DNA of 64,000 bases from positions 682,001 to 746,000 of the forward strand of contig NZ_LT629784.1 of the NCBI RefSeq assembly GCF_900105595.1. Direction: 5' to 3'. A model generated the notes under the pieces. It had not been told where the DNA came from and searched no databases. It saw nothing but the letters and a program-made list of their open reading frames with translations. Each line of letters begins with the position of its first letter. Position 1 is the first letter of the stretch. Origin of the DNA: Stappia sp. ES.058 (lineage in GTDB: Bacteria > Pseudomonadota > Alphaproteobacteria > Rhizobiales > Stappiaceae). Positions 51,520-61,111 of this stretch are shown here, piece after piece. The position numbers were made by a program, and so were the translations under genes.

Positions 51520-53346
51520 ATGACCCTGACCATCGTGACCGGCGCGAACGCGCCCTTCGCCCGGACGCTGTCGCAATTCCTGATGAGCGTTCGCCGCCGT
51601 CGCCTGCATCACGGAGCGCGCATCGCGGTCTATGATCTCGGATTGAGCGATGCGCAACGGGCGGATATTGCCGCGCGTTTCCCTTTTGCGGAGGTCCTGC
51701 CGTTCTCCCTTGCCGACGCGCCGGCGCATGTCGCGGTCGCGGCCGGCACATTCGCTTGGAAGCCGCTTGTGATCGCCGATGCGGCCGCCCGGTTTGGAGG
51801 AAAGGTCTTCTGGTTCGACAGCGCGACTCTCTTCCATGGCGATCTTTCCGAACCGCTCGGCGTTCTGGAAGATACCGGGGTCTATACCCTTGAAGGGCAA
51901 TCCAATCTGGCGAAGCGGTGCCTGGCCGAGGTGCGCGGCTATCTGAAGGCGGACCCCGACGATCTCCACCGCAGGATCCGCCTCGGCGGCGTTCTAGGCT
52001 TTGATCTCGACAAAGAGGTGGCGCGGGACCTGCTCGCCCGTTGGGCAGATCTGGCACTCGACCCGGCAGCCTTTCGTCCGGCAGCCTCGGATCACAACGC
52101 GGACCAGGCGGTGCTCACGATCCTACTCTTCCGCTTCGAGCGGGAAGGGCGGTTGCGGCTGAATGCAGGCGAGATCGACATATCCTCGGTGTCGCCCGTG
52201 CGCTGGATGAGCTCACGCAACAAGGTTGCCGCGCACAGGCCGCTTTGGATGGATCCGCTGGTGCGGCTCGGTTACCGCGCTTACAAGACCGTCGACCGGC
52301 TTAATCTGCGCTGGCAGAATTTCTACCGTCGGCGTGTGCTCGGGCTGCATCGCTGGCCGAAGGAGCATTTTCAGACCTATGTCATGCGCGCGGGTGATGC
52401 CGCGCCCACGCCGATCCCGGCTCCTGCGCTGAGCTACTATGCCGACCCGTTCCTTTGGCGGCACGAGGGGCGATTGTGGCTCTTCGTCGAGGAGTTCGAG
52501 TATCTTGAGCAATGCGGGCGGCTGGTGGCGATGGAACTGGACGCAGATCTGCGGCCGGGCCCGGTGACGCCGGTGCTGCCGCTGCGTGAACATGCGTCCT
52601 ATCCCTGTCTCTTCGAGTGTGAAGGCCGGCTGTGGATGGTGCCGGAAACCTGCGCACTGGGCGTTCTCGATCTCTATGTCTGTGAGCGCTTTCCCGATCG
52701 CTGGCGGCGTGCGCGCAGACTTCTGGAGGGGGTCGATGCCGTCGACAGCGTGCTGTTTCAGCGCGGTGGCTGGTGGTGGCTGATCACCAACTCAAAGCCG
52801 CTTGGCGCTGAAGGTGGGCGGTCGCTGGCGATCCACCGGATGAAGGATCCGCTTGAGGGAGAGCTTCACAGCCATCCGGTTTCCAGCGCGGGTCTTTTCG
52901 CCGACCGCGATCATGGATATGGACGGGGCGCGGGAAATCTCTTTTTCGACCGGAACGGGCCGCTGCGCGTCTTGCAGAAGAATGCAGACTACTACGGGCA
53001 GTCGGCGGAAGTGCGCCGCATCGTGACGTTGAACGAAAGCGACTACCGGGAAGAGCCAGTCGAGTCCGGTCATCCGCTTGCCGAACTCGCGGCCCTTGTC
53101 TCACCCCATCACATCAGCATGCATGGCGACGCGGTTGCCTTCGACGTGCGCGACCGGCTGGGCTTTGTTTCGGGCGTGCCGTGGATCGGAAAACGGCTTA
53201 ATGACGTGGCGCCGGCCGCGAAGCGGCTTCTGGCAGGCGATGCCGGCCTTCGGGCTGCTGTCGCGGGTGCGGTCAGGGATCTTGCGGCGGGGATCCGGCC
53301 AGCCGATGGCCGCCAACCGTCCAGCGATCGGCCAGATGGCGAATGA
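51520..53346 (+). CDS. Two-domain glycosyltransferase-like protein
   Basis: Protein of 608 residues with two parts. Residues 1 to about 230 look like a GT-A type transferase related to DUF1647/GT8-like proteins (AWKPLVIADAAARFGGKVFWFDSATLF, quoted in part, with a D-S-A nucleotide-sugar-like motif). Residues of about 285-560 form a beta-propeller-like region similar to the glucosamine inositolphosphorylceramide transferase N-terminal fold (ADPFLWRHEGRLWLFVEEF, FECEGRLWMVPET, RWWWLITN-like repeats). No signal peptide is visible. The last 74 bases overlap the convergent gene downstream. Substrate unknown; surface polysaccharide or sphingolipid decoration is plausible. Confidence 0.65.
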   Translation: MTLTIVTGANAPFARTLSQFLMSVRRRRLHHGARIAVYDLGLSDAQRADIAARFPFAEVLPFSLADAPAHVAVAAGTFAWKPLVIADAAARFGGKVFWFDSATLFHGDLSEPLGVLEDTGVYTLEGQSNLAKRCLAEVRGYLKADPDDLHRRIRLGGVLGFDLDKEVARDLLARWADLALDPAAFRPAASDHNADQAVLTILLFRFEREGRLRLNAGEIDISSVSPVRWMSSRNKVAAHRPLWMDPLVRLGYRAYKTVDRLNLRWQNFYRRRVLGLHRWPKEHFQTYVMRAGDAAPTPIPAPALSYYADPFLWRHEGRLWLFVEEFEYLEQCGRLVAMELDADLRPGPVTPVLPLREHASYPCLFECEGRLWMVPETCALGVLDLYVCERFPDRWRRARRLLEGVDAVDSVLFQRGGWWWLITNSKPLGAEGGRSLAIHRMKDPLEGELHSHPVSSAGLFADRDHGYGRGAGNLFFDRNGPLRVLQKNADYYGQSAEVRRIVTLNESDYREEPVESGHPLAELAALVSPHHISMHGDAVAFDVRDRLGFVSGVPWIGKRLNDVAPAAKRLLAGDAGLRAAVAGAVRDLAAGIRPADGRQPSSDRPDGE

Positions 53347-54304
53347 CGATCGTGTTGTTCCGGCTTTCGGGAGTGCCATTGCCGGAGTTGACCCGGCCGA
53401 GGCTTGATGCCCGGTAGAGCGACTTGCGGCTCCATTGCTGGAAGCCGGCCCGGCGCGCGGGGATGACGAATTTCGGCGCGGTGCAAAACCCGGAAATCCA
53501 GACATCGTCGACAAAGAAGGCCGCCTCCGGTGCATCCTTGTGGGTTAGCATCGCGTCCATGTCGGGAAAGAAGCGGGGACGAACGAGATAGCCCGAATAG
53601 CCCTGCACTATATCGATGGGGCGTGGCGCGCGAAGGCGGCGCGCCCGGATCGGCACGGGCGGCGTCATTTGGAGATTGGTCCAAAGCGTCGTCGGCCGGT
53701 CCGTCAGATCAGCCGGCACGACCCAGCCGCTGAGGCCGAAGGCCGCATTTTCATTGTCATTCGCATGGCTTGCGAGGTCCTGAAGAAAGCTGCGGGGATA
53801 AATCCGGTCGTCGTCGACCACCACAATCGGCCTGTTCGCATCGACGGCGGTCAGGGTCGGAAACAGCTTTGTCGCGGGACCGCTGTCCTTGCAGCGCACG
53901 ATCCTCACCGTCTTGAGAGACTCCAGCCAGACCGGAACGTTGTATCCGCAGTTTTCCCGCCGTGAATGGTGCGGAATGTTGAGACGGATTTCGGCCGGCG
54001 GTTCGGCTTGGTCGAGCAGGCTCTTCAGTGTCATGCCCAGATGCGGGATGCGGCTCGGAATGGTCGTCAGCGTCACGACGAGATCGCTGCGGCGCGGCGC
54101 GTCGGCAACACGCGCATCGAGGTCGGCAAGATCCATCCGCGACAGTCGCAGGTCGCGGGCAAGATCGGCGATCAGCGTTTCTCCCTCGAAGAAATCATGA
54201 ACGAAGATGCCCGTGGCTGCAGTGGCGCCGAGGGCGGAAAGAGAGAGCGGAACGAGCAGTGACATGGGCGGGTGGTGTGTCCGGCTGGGGGCGTGGGCGG
54301 ACAT
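53273..54304 (-). CDS. Glycosyltransferase-like protein
   Basis: Protein of 343 residues (or 330 from ATG 54265). An N-terminal hydrophobic segment (SLLVPLSLSALGATAATGIF) may anchor it to the inner membrane. The rest looks like a GT-A transferase: VVTLTTIPSRIPHLGMTL, a DDD motif in VVVDDDRIYP suggestive of metal/nucleotide-sugar binding, and a C-terminal FFVDDVWISGFC segment. No ribosome site decides the start. It converges with the preceding gene and overlaps it by 74 bases, so the two coding ends constrain each other. Acceptor and donor are unknown. Confidence 0.7.
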   Translation of the reverse strand: MSAHAPSRTHHPPMSLLVPLSLSALGATAATGIFVHDFFEGETLIADLARDLRLSRMDLADLDARVADAPRRSDLVVTLTTIPSRIPHLGMTLKSLLDQAEPPAEIRLNIPHHSRRENCGYNVPVWLESLKTVRIVRCKDSGPATKLFPTLTAVDANRPIVVVDDDRIYPRSFLQDLASHANDNENAAFGLSGWVVPADLTDRPTTLWTNLQMTPPVPIRARRLRAPRPIDIVQGYSGYLVRPRFFPDMDAMLTHKDAPEAAFFVDDVWISGFCTAPKFVIPARRAGFQQWSRKSLYRASSLGRVNSGNGTPESRNNTIVIRHLADRWTVGGHRLAGSPPQDP

Positions 54305-54357
54305 TTGCCGCCGCCCGGGTCTATGTCAAGGCGACCCGGCCCGACGGACCACGTTGA

Positions 54358-54948
54358 TCATGGCGCAAGTTCCTGTTGCCATTCGCGCACCGAATCGAGT
54401 GGCCAGACCAGCATCAGCACGTTCAGCGTGAGATTGTCGCGGATGACGATGGCCGCAAGCACCTCCATCGCCAGCGCCAGAAAGACGGTGACCGCGACCG
54501 GGAGGCGGAGCGCCAGCCAGAAACCGGCGAGCATCCAGCCGATGTCGGCGACCGAATTGATGACGCTGTCGCCGGTGTATCCGACCGCGATGGTCGCCTC
54601 GCGGTAGCGGTCGATGATGATCGGGCTGTTTTCCAGGATCTCCCAGGCCGCCTCGATGACCGTGGCGCCGACCGCGCGCCAGCCGGTGCTCAGCCCGGGC
54701 GTTGCGACATGAAACAGCCAGTAGAAGAGGAAGCCGTGGATGATGTGCGAGGGGGTGTACCAGTCCGACAGATGTTGGGAGTTGTCTGCCGAGATCACGT
54801 CGCCGGTCCACAGCTTGACCTCTCCGCAGGTGCAGATCGGCACCCGGCCCATCGTCAGCAGGATCACCGCCGTGGCGGCCAGAAGCACCAAAATGGTGAC
54901 GGTGGAGGCCCAGCGGCTGGCCAGGGGAAAGCGGGAGGAATGCGACAT
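54358..54948 (-). CDS. UPF0314 (DUF2585) membrane protein
   Basis: Membrane protein of 196 residues of an alphaproteobacterial family of unknown function. Recognised by GRVPICTCGEVKLWTGDV, then SDWYTPSHIIHGFLFYW and AWEILENSPIIIDRYR. About four hydrophobic segments are present. ATG 54948 is followed by a basic N-terminus and the first span; GGGAG-like purines are not clear, and the longer frame to 55122 looks random. It ends 53 bases from the preceding glycosyltransferase gene and may be cotranscribed with it. Confidence 0.88.
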   Translation of the reverse strand: MSHSSRFPLASRWASTVTILVLLAATAVILLTMGRVPICTCGEVKLWTGDVISADNSQHLSDWYTPSHIIHGFLFYWLFHVATPGLSTGWRAVGATVIEAAWEILENSPIIIDRYREATIAVGYTGDSVINSVADIGWMLAGFWLALRLPVAVTVFLALAMEVLAAIVIRDNLTLNVLMLVWPLDSVREWQQELAP

Positions 54949-55145
54949 GCGGATGAAGGTTCCGAATCCAGACAACAGAAGTGCAACCCTAGACGTTCGA
55001 GGGGCGCGAGCAACGCCCAAACCGTTCGATGTGCGCCGATGAGCGATCCGACGCTGGCATTTGGCGCTGCAAATGAATAGACCTGCGATCAAAGGACAGG
55101 CGATGCGGTGTGCGCTCGCCATGGCCCAGGTTTCAAGGAGACGGC

Positions 55146-56780
55146 ATGAGCCTCACCGAAAATCAGCCCATCGCGACGAATGCCGGCGCGCAGGCTTCCT
55201 TCAAGACGCGCCGCACGTTCGCGATCATCTCGCATCCGGATGCGGGCAAGACGACGCTGACAGAAAAACTGCTGCTGTCGGGCGGCGCCATCCGGGCGGC
55301 CGGTCAGGTGCGCGCGCGCGGCGAGCGCCGGAGGGCGCGCTCCGACTGGATGAAGATCGAGCAGGAGCGCGGGATTTCTGTCTCCTCGTCGGTGATGACC
55401 TTTGAGCGCGACGGCATCACATTCAATCTTCTCGACACGCCGGGCCACGAGGATTTCTCCGAAGACACCTATCGCACGCTGACCGCAGTCGATGCCGCGA
55501 TCATGGTCATCGATGCGGCCAAGGGCATCGAGACCCAGACGCGAAAGCTTTTCGAGGTGTGCCGGCTGCGCGACATTCCGATTATCACCTTCATCAACAA
55601 GGTCGACCGCGAAGGTCGTCATCCGCTGGAGGCGCTGGACGAGATCCAGGAGGCGCTCGCCCTCGACGTGACACCGATGACCTGGCCGGTCGGCATGGGG
55701 TCCGATTTTTTCGGCGTCTACGACTGGAAGGCCAAGCGCTTCATGACGTCGAGCGAGGGGCGCGGTCAGCGCTGTGACACCGTCGTGGACGTGGACGGAC
55801 CGACGGACCCCAAGCTCGTGGGCACCGTGTTCGAGAACGTGCTGGGCGAGCTTGAGGAGAACGTCGAACTCGGCGCGGAAGCCTATCCGGAATTCGACCG
55901 CGAGGCGTTTCTGGAAGGTCACATGACCCCGGTCTTCTTCGGCTCCGCGTTGCGCGATTATGGCGTGGAGGAGATCATCAAGTTCATTGCGGCATTCGGG
56001 CCCAAGCCGCATGCGCAGCCGGCGACGACCCGTATCATCCGTCCCGAGGAAGACAAGGTCACAGGCTTCGTCTTCAAGGTGCAGGCCAACATGGACCCCA
56101 AGCACCGCGACCGCATCGCGTTCGTGCGCCTGTGCTCCGGAACCTTCAAGCGCGGCATGAAACTCAAGCATGTGCGTGCCGGCAAGACGATTGCGGTGTC
56201 CGCGCCGATCTTCTTTTTCGCCGAAGAGCGCGAACTCGCCGAAACGGCCTATCCGGGCGACGTGATCGGCGTGCCGAACCACGGTCAACTCAGGGTTGGC
56301 GACACGCTGAGCGAAGGCGAGGAAATCCACGTCACCGGCCTTCCGGCCTTTGCACCGGAAGTGCTGCGCCGCGTGCGCCTTTCGGACACCATGCGGGTCA
56401 AGCAGATGCGCCAGGGTCTTCAGGATCTGGCGGAAGAGGGGCTTGTGCAGATCTTCAAGCCTCAAATCGGTTCGAACTGGATCGTCGGCGTGGTTGGCGT
56501 TCTTCAGCTCGATGTCGTGGTCGAGCGCCTGCGGACGGAATACGCGACCGAGATCGGTTTCGACGCGGTGCAATACAACACTGCCCGGTGGGTTGAGTGC
56601 GATGACGAATTGACGCTTCGCAAGTTTATCGAAACAAACCCGTCAAGTATCGCGATGGATCGCGACGATCGGCCGGTCTTTCTGTTCAAGAACGCCTGGG
56701 AGGTGTCTTACGTCTCCGAGAAAAATCCTGATATCCGCTTCCGCGAAACCCGCGAAATCGTTCATACATCAACAGCTTGA
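55146..56780 (+). CDS. prfC: Peptide chain release factor 3
   Basis: Translational GTPase RF3, 544 residues, that recycles RF1/RF2 from the ribosome after peptide release. GTPase motifs are SHPDAGKTT (G1), ERGISVSSS (G2), DTPGHEDF (G3) and NKVDRE (G4); the C-terminal RF3 domain contains VGVVGVLQLDVV. ATG 55146 has AAGGAG at six bases. The frame also opens at 55110, inside an upstream non-conserved stretch, and was rejected. A strong terminator hairpin follows the stop, so it is probably monocistronic. Confidence 0.97.
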   Translation: MSLTENQPIATNAGAQASFKTRRTFAIISHPDAGKTTLTEKLLLSGGAIRAAGQVRARGERRRARSDWMKIEQERGISVSSSVMTFERDGITFNLLDTPGHEDFSEDTYRTLTAVDAAIMVIDAAKGIETQTRKLFEVCRLRDIPIITFINKVDREGRHPLEALDEIQEALALDVTPMTWPVGMGSDFFGVYDWKAKRFMTSSEGRGQRCDTVVDVDGPTDPKLVGTVFENVLGELEENVELGAEAYPEFDREAFLEGHMTPVFFGSALRDYGVEEIIKFIAAFGPKPHAQPATTRIIRPEEDKVTGFVFKVQANMDPKHRDRIAFVRLCSGTFKRGMKLKHVRAGKTIAVSAPIFFFAEERELAETAYPGDVIGVPNHGQLRVGDTLSEGEEIHVTGLPAFAPEVLRRVRLSDTMRVKQMRQGLQDLAEEGLVQIFKPQIGSNWIVGVVGVLQLDVVVERLRTEYATEIGFDAVQYNTARWVECDDELTLRKFIETNPSSIAMDRDDRPVFLFKNAWEVSYVSEKNPDIRFRETREIVHTSTA

Positions 56781-56824
56781 GTCGACCGTACCGGCTCCCG
56801 ACCGTTGGTTCCGGACTGCAGGCG

Positions 56825-56859
56825 AACCCAAAAAGCGCACACACTGCGCTTTTTGGGTT
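56825..56859. terminator. Perfect 15-bp terminator hairpin after prfC
   Basis: AACCCAAAAAGCGCA (56825-56839) pairs without mismatch with TGCGCTTTTTGGGTT (56845-56859) around a five-base loop. The A5/T5 tracts inside the stem would supply U-rich RNA in either direction, so it can work bidirectionally. It lies 44 bases beyond the prfC stop. Confidence 0.8.
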
Positions 56860-56960
56860 GCGCTTTCGTCAGGCGCACGCTATTTGTATGACAGCTAAGC
56901 TGCTGCAATCGCAATTTGATTCTCCACTCAGCAATTCTATTCGTTGGAGGCCCCACCGCC

Positions 56961-57470
56961 GTGGCCCTGATTGTTCCATCTGTACCCAAGTTGTCCTTGC
57001 GCATTTCTTATGCGCTCGAGGCCACGCGCCTGTGGCTCGGCGGCAAGCCGGCTGCGGTGCAGGTCGCGGCATTGCCGTGGCGTCGGGCTGCGGGTGGACG
57101 CATCGAGATCCTGATGGCGACAAGCCGGGACACCGGGCGCTGGGTGTTGCCGAAAGGCTGGCCGCAGAAGAAGCGGAGCCTGAGTGAGACGGCGGCCTGC
57201 GAGGCTTGGGAGGAGACCGGCCTTTTGGGGCGCATCTCCGCCAATTCGATCGGTAGCTTCTTCTACCGCAAGCGGCTGGACAGCGGTTTGCACCGGCGGG
57301 TGCGTGTGTCCGTGTTTCCGCTCGCAGTGAGCGGACAGGCCGAAACCTGGCCGGAGCATGGTCAGCGCGAATTGCGCTGGTTTGCGCCCGAGGAAGCGGC
57401 ACGGCATGTGCACGAGCCGGAACTCTCCGCGCTGTTGCGCAATATGGATGTCATGAAACGGCTGGCATGA
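56961..57470 (+). CDS. NUDIX hydrolase
   Basis: Nucleoside-diphosphate-X hydrolase, 169 residues. The Nudix helix appears as GWPQKKRSLSETAACEAWEETG: the E-x-x-x-E-E metal-binding set is present, but Cys replaces the usual Arg before it and the initial Gly-to-Glu spacing is longer, as in other alphaproteobacterial relatives. GTG 56961 has TTGGAGG ten bases upstream; a TTG at 56916 lacks a site. Likely hydrolyses a dinucleotide polyphosphate, NDP-sugar or similar; the substrate is unknown. It stands between the prfC terminator and the phosphate transporter. Confidence 0.85.
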   Translation: MALIVPSVPKLSLRISYALEATRLWLGGKPAAVQVAALPWRRAAGGRIEILMATSRDTGRWVLPKGWPQKKRSLSETAACEAWEETGLLGRISANSIGSFFYRKRLDSGLHRRVRVSVFPLAVSGQAETWPEHGQRELRWFAPEEAARHVHEPELSALLRNMDVMKRLA

Positions 57471-57557
57471 TCCGTTGATGCGCTGCCTGATGACGCTTGG
57501 AAATTCGCGATCAGAGTGTGCGAGGCGCGGGCAGGTCGCTGTTCGCGGGGCACGCGC

Positions 57558-59060
57558 GTGAGCAACCGTACCGTCAGGCCGCCGGGCAGCACCATCGACA
57601 AGGACCTCGACAAGCTCGGTTTCGTTGAGGAGGCGACAGGACATTTGTCACGCTCGCTGATCGCGCTTGGCTTCGCCGTCCTTTTCATCGTCATGAGCGC
57701 CAGCACGGCTGCGTTGATATTTTTCGATAGTCCGCACTGGTTTCTTCTCACCGCCGCACTGGCGCTCGGCGGTTACATGGCGCTCAACATTGGCGCCAAT
57801 GACGTCGCCAACAATGTTGGGCCGGCAGTTGGCGCGCGGGTCATGACAATGACGAGCGCGCTTGTGCTTGCCGCCCTGTGCGAAAGCGCTGGCGCTTTGC
57901 TCGCCGGCGGTGAGGTGGTAACGACCATCTCCACCCGCATTGTCGACGTGGGCGGCTTTTCCGAACAGGCGGACTTCCCCATCGCAATGCTGGCCGCCTT
58001 GGTGGCTGCCGCCCTGTGGATCAACATTGCAACGGTGCTGGGCGCGCCGGTGTCCACCACGCATGCGGTTGTCGGCGGCGTGGTTGGGGCTGCGATGATG
58101 TCGGCTGGCAGCAGCGTCGTCTCCTGGGGCACGGTTGGCGCGATTGCCGCAAGCTGGGTCGTCTCGCCCTTGCTTGGCGGGCTTGTCGCGGCAGCTCTGT
58201 TGGCGCTGGTGAAGACCTTCATCATCTACCGGACAGACAAGATTGGGGCGGCGAAGCGCTGGCTGCCGGTGATGTTTGGGATGATGGCAGGCACGTTCGC
58301 GCTCTACCTTGTGGTCGTGGGACTTTCACGGTCTTTCGGGTTCGAGCCGCGTGAGGTGATTGCGATCGTCGCGGGCGTCTCCGTTGGCACCTATCTGATT
58401 TCCCGGCGCATGATCGCGCGCGCTGCAACGGGACTGGAAAACCGCAACCAGTCTCTGAGGCGCCTTTTCCGGATCCCGCTCATCGCGGCGGCGGCCGTGC
58501 TTTCATTTGCTCATGGCGCAAACGACGTCGCCAATGCAGTCGGTCCTGTCGCCGCTATCTTCTCCGCCTTTGACGGCGAGGGGAGACCGGTCGTGCTGGA
58601 CGCAAACCTGTTTCCGGTTCTGGTTGTCGGCGCATTGGGCATTTCGCTCGGGCTGTTGCTGTTCGGGCCACGGCTTGTGCGCATGGTTGGCGAGCGCATC
58701 ACGCGGCTCAATCCGATCCGGGCCTATTGCGTTGCGCTCGCAACCGGTGCGACGGTGCTTCTGGCCAGCGGCCTTGGATTGCCCGTTTCCTCGACCCACA
58801 TTGCCGTCGGTGCCGTTTTCGGTGTCGGGTTCTATCGCGAGTGGTTCATGAACCGCGCCCGCAAACGGCGGTTTTGCGAAGTCTGGCCCTTGGCCATCGG
58901 ACTGCCTGCGTTGCAGCGTCGCGAACCGGCGGATATGCGGCGGCGCAAGCTGGTACGCCGCGCCCACGTGCTGACCATCGTTTCGGCCTGGGGGGTGACG
59001 GTCCCGGCCTCGGCGATGCTGGCCGCGCTTGTGTTTATGCTGTTTTCCGTAGTGCGCTAG
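57558..59060 (+). CDS. Inorganic phosphate transporter (PiT family)
   Basis: Low-affinity phosphate:cation symporter of the PiT family, 500 residues, with about ten membrane spans. The duplicated family signature is seen twice: GANDVANNVGPAVGA near residue 76 and GANDVANAVGPVAAI near residue 318, and the PVSTTHAVVGG / PVSSTHIAVGA pairs complete both halves. GTG 57558 is the best start, with an earlier frame from 57516 lacking a site. No PhoU/Pit accessory gene is adjacent. The central hydrophilic loop is not long, as in short PiT members. Confidence 0.92.
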   Translation: MSNRTVRPPGSTIDKDLDKLGFVEEATGHLSRSLIALGFAVLFIVMSASTAALIFFDSPHWFLLTAALALGGYMALNIGANDVANNVGPAVGARVMTMTSALVLAALCESAGALLAGGEVVTTISTRIVDVGGFSEQADFPIAMLAALVAAALWINIATVLGAPVSTTHAVVGGVVGAAMMSAGSSVVSWGTVGAIAASWVVSPLLGGLVAAALLALVKTFIIYRTDKIGAAKRWLPVMFGMMAGTFALYLVVVGLSRSFGFEPREVIAIVAGVSVGTYLISRRMIARAATGLENRNQSLRRLFRIPLIAAAAVLSFAHGANDVANAVGPVAAIFSAFDGEGRPVVLDANLFPVLVVGALGISLGLLLFGPRLVRMVGERITRLNPIRAYCVALATGATVLLASGLGLPVSSTHIAVGAVFGVGFYREWFMNRARKRRFCEVWPLAIGLPALQRREPADMRRRKLVRRAHVLTIVSAWGVTVPASAMLAALVFMLFSVVR

Positions 59061-59160
59061 AAGCCGGCCGGCGGTCGGTCGGATTTCGGTGGGTGGCGTG
59101 CCCTGTTTCCGGCATTATCCTGTCATCGTTATGGGCGCGTCGCAAAGGAAAGCCCGCCAT

Positions 59161-60504
59161 ATGCTGAAATCGCTCTATCGCAGACAGCTTGAATCCGATC
59201 TCCCGCGCTGGATCGAGGCCGGCTGGATCGCGCCGGAGGGCGCCGCGGAGATCCGCAAGGAACTTGGTGCGGACGGCGCGGGGCGGTTTCGCCTGCCGCT
59301 GCTGCTTGCCGGCATCGGGGCGATCTGCATTGCCCTGGCGCTTGTTGCCTTCGTTGCCGCCAACTGGGAGGCGATCCCGCGTCCGGCCAAGCTTGGGGGC
59401 ATCGCGGTCCTGCTCCTTGCGTCGCATGCCGTCGCAGCCGGGTTCGCCGCGCGCGGCTGGCGTTCGGTCGCCGACATCACAACGTTGTTTGCGGTCCTCG
59501 TCTTCGTTGCCGGCCTGTCGCTCGTGGGGCAGATGTACCACCTGCCGGTGGACTGGCAGGCAGGCAGCCTGATCGTCGTGGTTGGCGCATTGGCCGCCGC
59601 ATGGGTCTGTGCCTCGAAGGCTTCGGCCCTTGTGGCAACGGTGGCGGCGGTCGTCTGGCTGTTCTGGCGCGACGATCCGCTCCAGCTCGCGTCGATTGAT
59701 GGTGTCCTTGCGCTCGTGCTTCTGACCGCCACCGGCGCGCATGTGCTGCGCCATACCTCGCTGGCCGGGCGCCTTGCCGCGCTTGCGCAGGCTCTTGCGA
59801 CCTATGCCGGCTTCGTCATCGGCGAAATGGACCGGATGGACATGTCCCGCGACGCCGAGGTCGTCTCGGCGGTGCTCCTTGGTCTGGCGGCGCTTTCCGG
59901 CGCCTTTGCCATCTGGGGGTTGCTTGCGGACCGGTTCCTGCGCGGACGCGCGGACGGCGTGGCGGAACTCGCGGGCACCGCGCTTCGAACCGCTCCCGTA
60001 TTGCTGGCGCTTGGATGCGTGATCGGTCTCTTTCTCGGCCTCGACAGCTACGACTTCCTCGGCAATCGCGTGGATGCCCGCGTGTTTCTGCTCTGGCCGG
60101 TGAACGTCGTCGGGCTTCTGGCCGCGGCCGGGATCGCCCTTGCCGCGAGGCGCGGGGCCTGGGACGCTGCGTTCAGCGCGGTTCTGGTCGCGTCGGCTCT
60201 GTCGTTCGCGTTGCCGCTGATGGTGGTGTGGTTTCCCGGCCAGGTGACCTGGATTGCTGTGATCGCGCTTGCGGGCGCCGTTGCAATCAGCGTGGCGGGA
60301 TCCGCAGCACATCGGACGTCGTGGAGCGTTCTTGGAAACCTTGCGATCGCAGCGGTGATGCTGATGCTGCTGGAACACACGGTGGGCTCGCTGATCGGCC
60401 AGTCGGTGTTCTTCCTGCTGGCGGGCCTGGCGCTGATCGCGGTTGCCCTTGTCAGCGGATATGTCTTGCGCAAGCGAACGGGCGAGACGGAGGCGGGATC
60501 ATGA
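59161..60504 (+). CDS. DUF2157 multi-pass membrane protein
   Basis: Membrane protein of 447 residues. The soluble N-terminus (YRRQLESDLPRWIEAGWIAPEG) is the DUF2157 hallmark; more than ten hydrophobic segments follow. AAAGGAAAG precedes ATG 59161; the frame from 59089 lies in non-conserved sequence. The stop overlaps the next gene (ATGA), and DUF2157/GDYXXLXY proteins are often paired this way. Function is unknown; an envelope role is likely. Confidence 0.88.
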   Translation: MLKSLYRRQLESDLPRWIEAGWIAPEGAAEIRKELGADGAGRFRLPLLLAGIGAICIALALVAFVAANWEAIPRPAKLGGIAVLLLASHAVAAGFAARGWRSVADITTLFAVLVFVAGLSLVGQMYHLPVDWQAGSLIVVVGALAAAWVCASKASALVATVAAVVWLFWRDDPLQLASIDGVLALVLLTATGAHVLRHTSLAGRLAALAQALATYAGFVIGEMDRMDMSRDAEVVSAVLLGLAALSGAFAIWGLLADRFLRGRADGVAELAGTALRTAPVLLALGCVIGLFLGLDSYDFLGNRVDARVFLLWPVNVVGLLAAAGIALAARRGAWDAAFSAVLVASALSFALPLMVVWFPGQVTWIAVIALAGAVAISVAGSAAHRTSWSVLGNLAIAAVMLMLLEHTVGSLIGQSVFFLLAGLALIAVALVSGYVLRKRTGETEAGS

Positions 60505-61064
60505 GGCGGCTTGAAGCGCTGTCCCCCTGGGTGCGTTGGGGTCTGGTTGCGCTCCTCCAACTGATATTGATCGCGCTCCCGTTGGTCGAGCGCTGGTCGG
60601 TGCATGCGACGGGGCAGGAGGTGACCCTCGCGCTTCGGCCTGTCGATCCGCGCGATCTCCTGCGCGGCGACTATGTGATCCTCAATCCCGAGATCGGCCG
60701 GATCTCCCGCCAGCAGGTGGCGAATGAAACCGACATTTCCGAATTCGCGCTGGGCGGTCCGGTCTGGACGGTCGTGGAACGGGATGGGGAGGGCGTGTTT
60801 CGGGCGGTCGATGTGCTGCCCGAGCCTCCGCAGGACGGCCGCGTTGCCTTGAAGGGCAGGGCGGGGTCGATGGTGAGCGGGGACGAACTGCGGATTACCT
60901 ATGGCTTGAGCGCCTTTTTCGTGCCGCAGGGAAAAGGCAAGGAAATCGAGACGATGCCGCGCGAAACCATCCGTCTGGTGGTTGCGGTGACCGGCGACGG
61001 TCGCAGCGCGCCGCTCCGGCTGATGGCGAACGGCAAGGTGCTCCTCGAAGACAGCGCATTCTAG
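60501..61064 (+). CDS. GDYXXLXY domain membrane-anchored protein
   Basis: Protein of 187 residues with an N-terminal membrane anchor (WGLVALLQLILIALPLVERW) and the signature RGDYVILNPEI, a conservative form of GDYxxLxY. The remainder looks like a periplasmic beta domain. Start overlaps the DUF2157 stop by four bases, so both are translated from one message. Function unknown; it probably acts with the DUF2157 protein. Confidence 0.86.
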   Translation: MRRLEALSPWVRWGLVALLQLILIALPLVERWSVHATGQEVTLALRPVDPRDLLRGDYVILNPEIGRISRQQVANETDISEFALGGPVWTVVERDGEGVFRAVDVLPEPPQDGRVALKGRAGSMVSGDELRITYGLSAFFVPQGKGKEIETMPRETIRLVVAVTGDGRSAPLRLMANGKVLLEDSAF

Positions 61065-61111
61065 GCAGGTATAAACAAATATATTGGATGCATGTTTTTC
61101 TTGCGTCGGCT

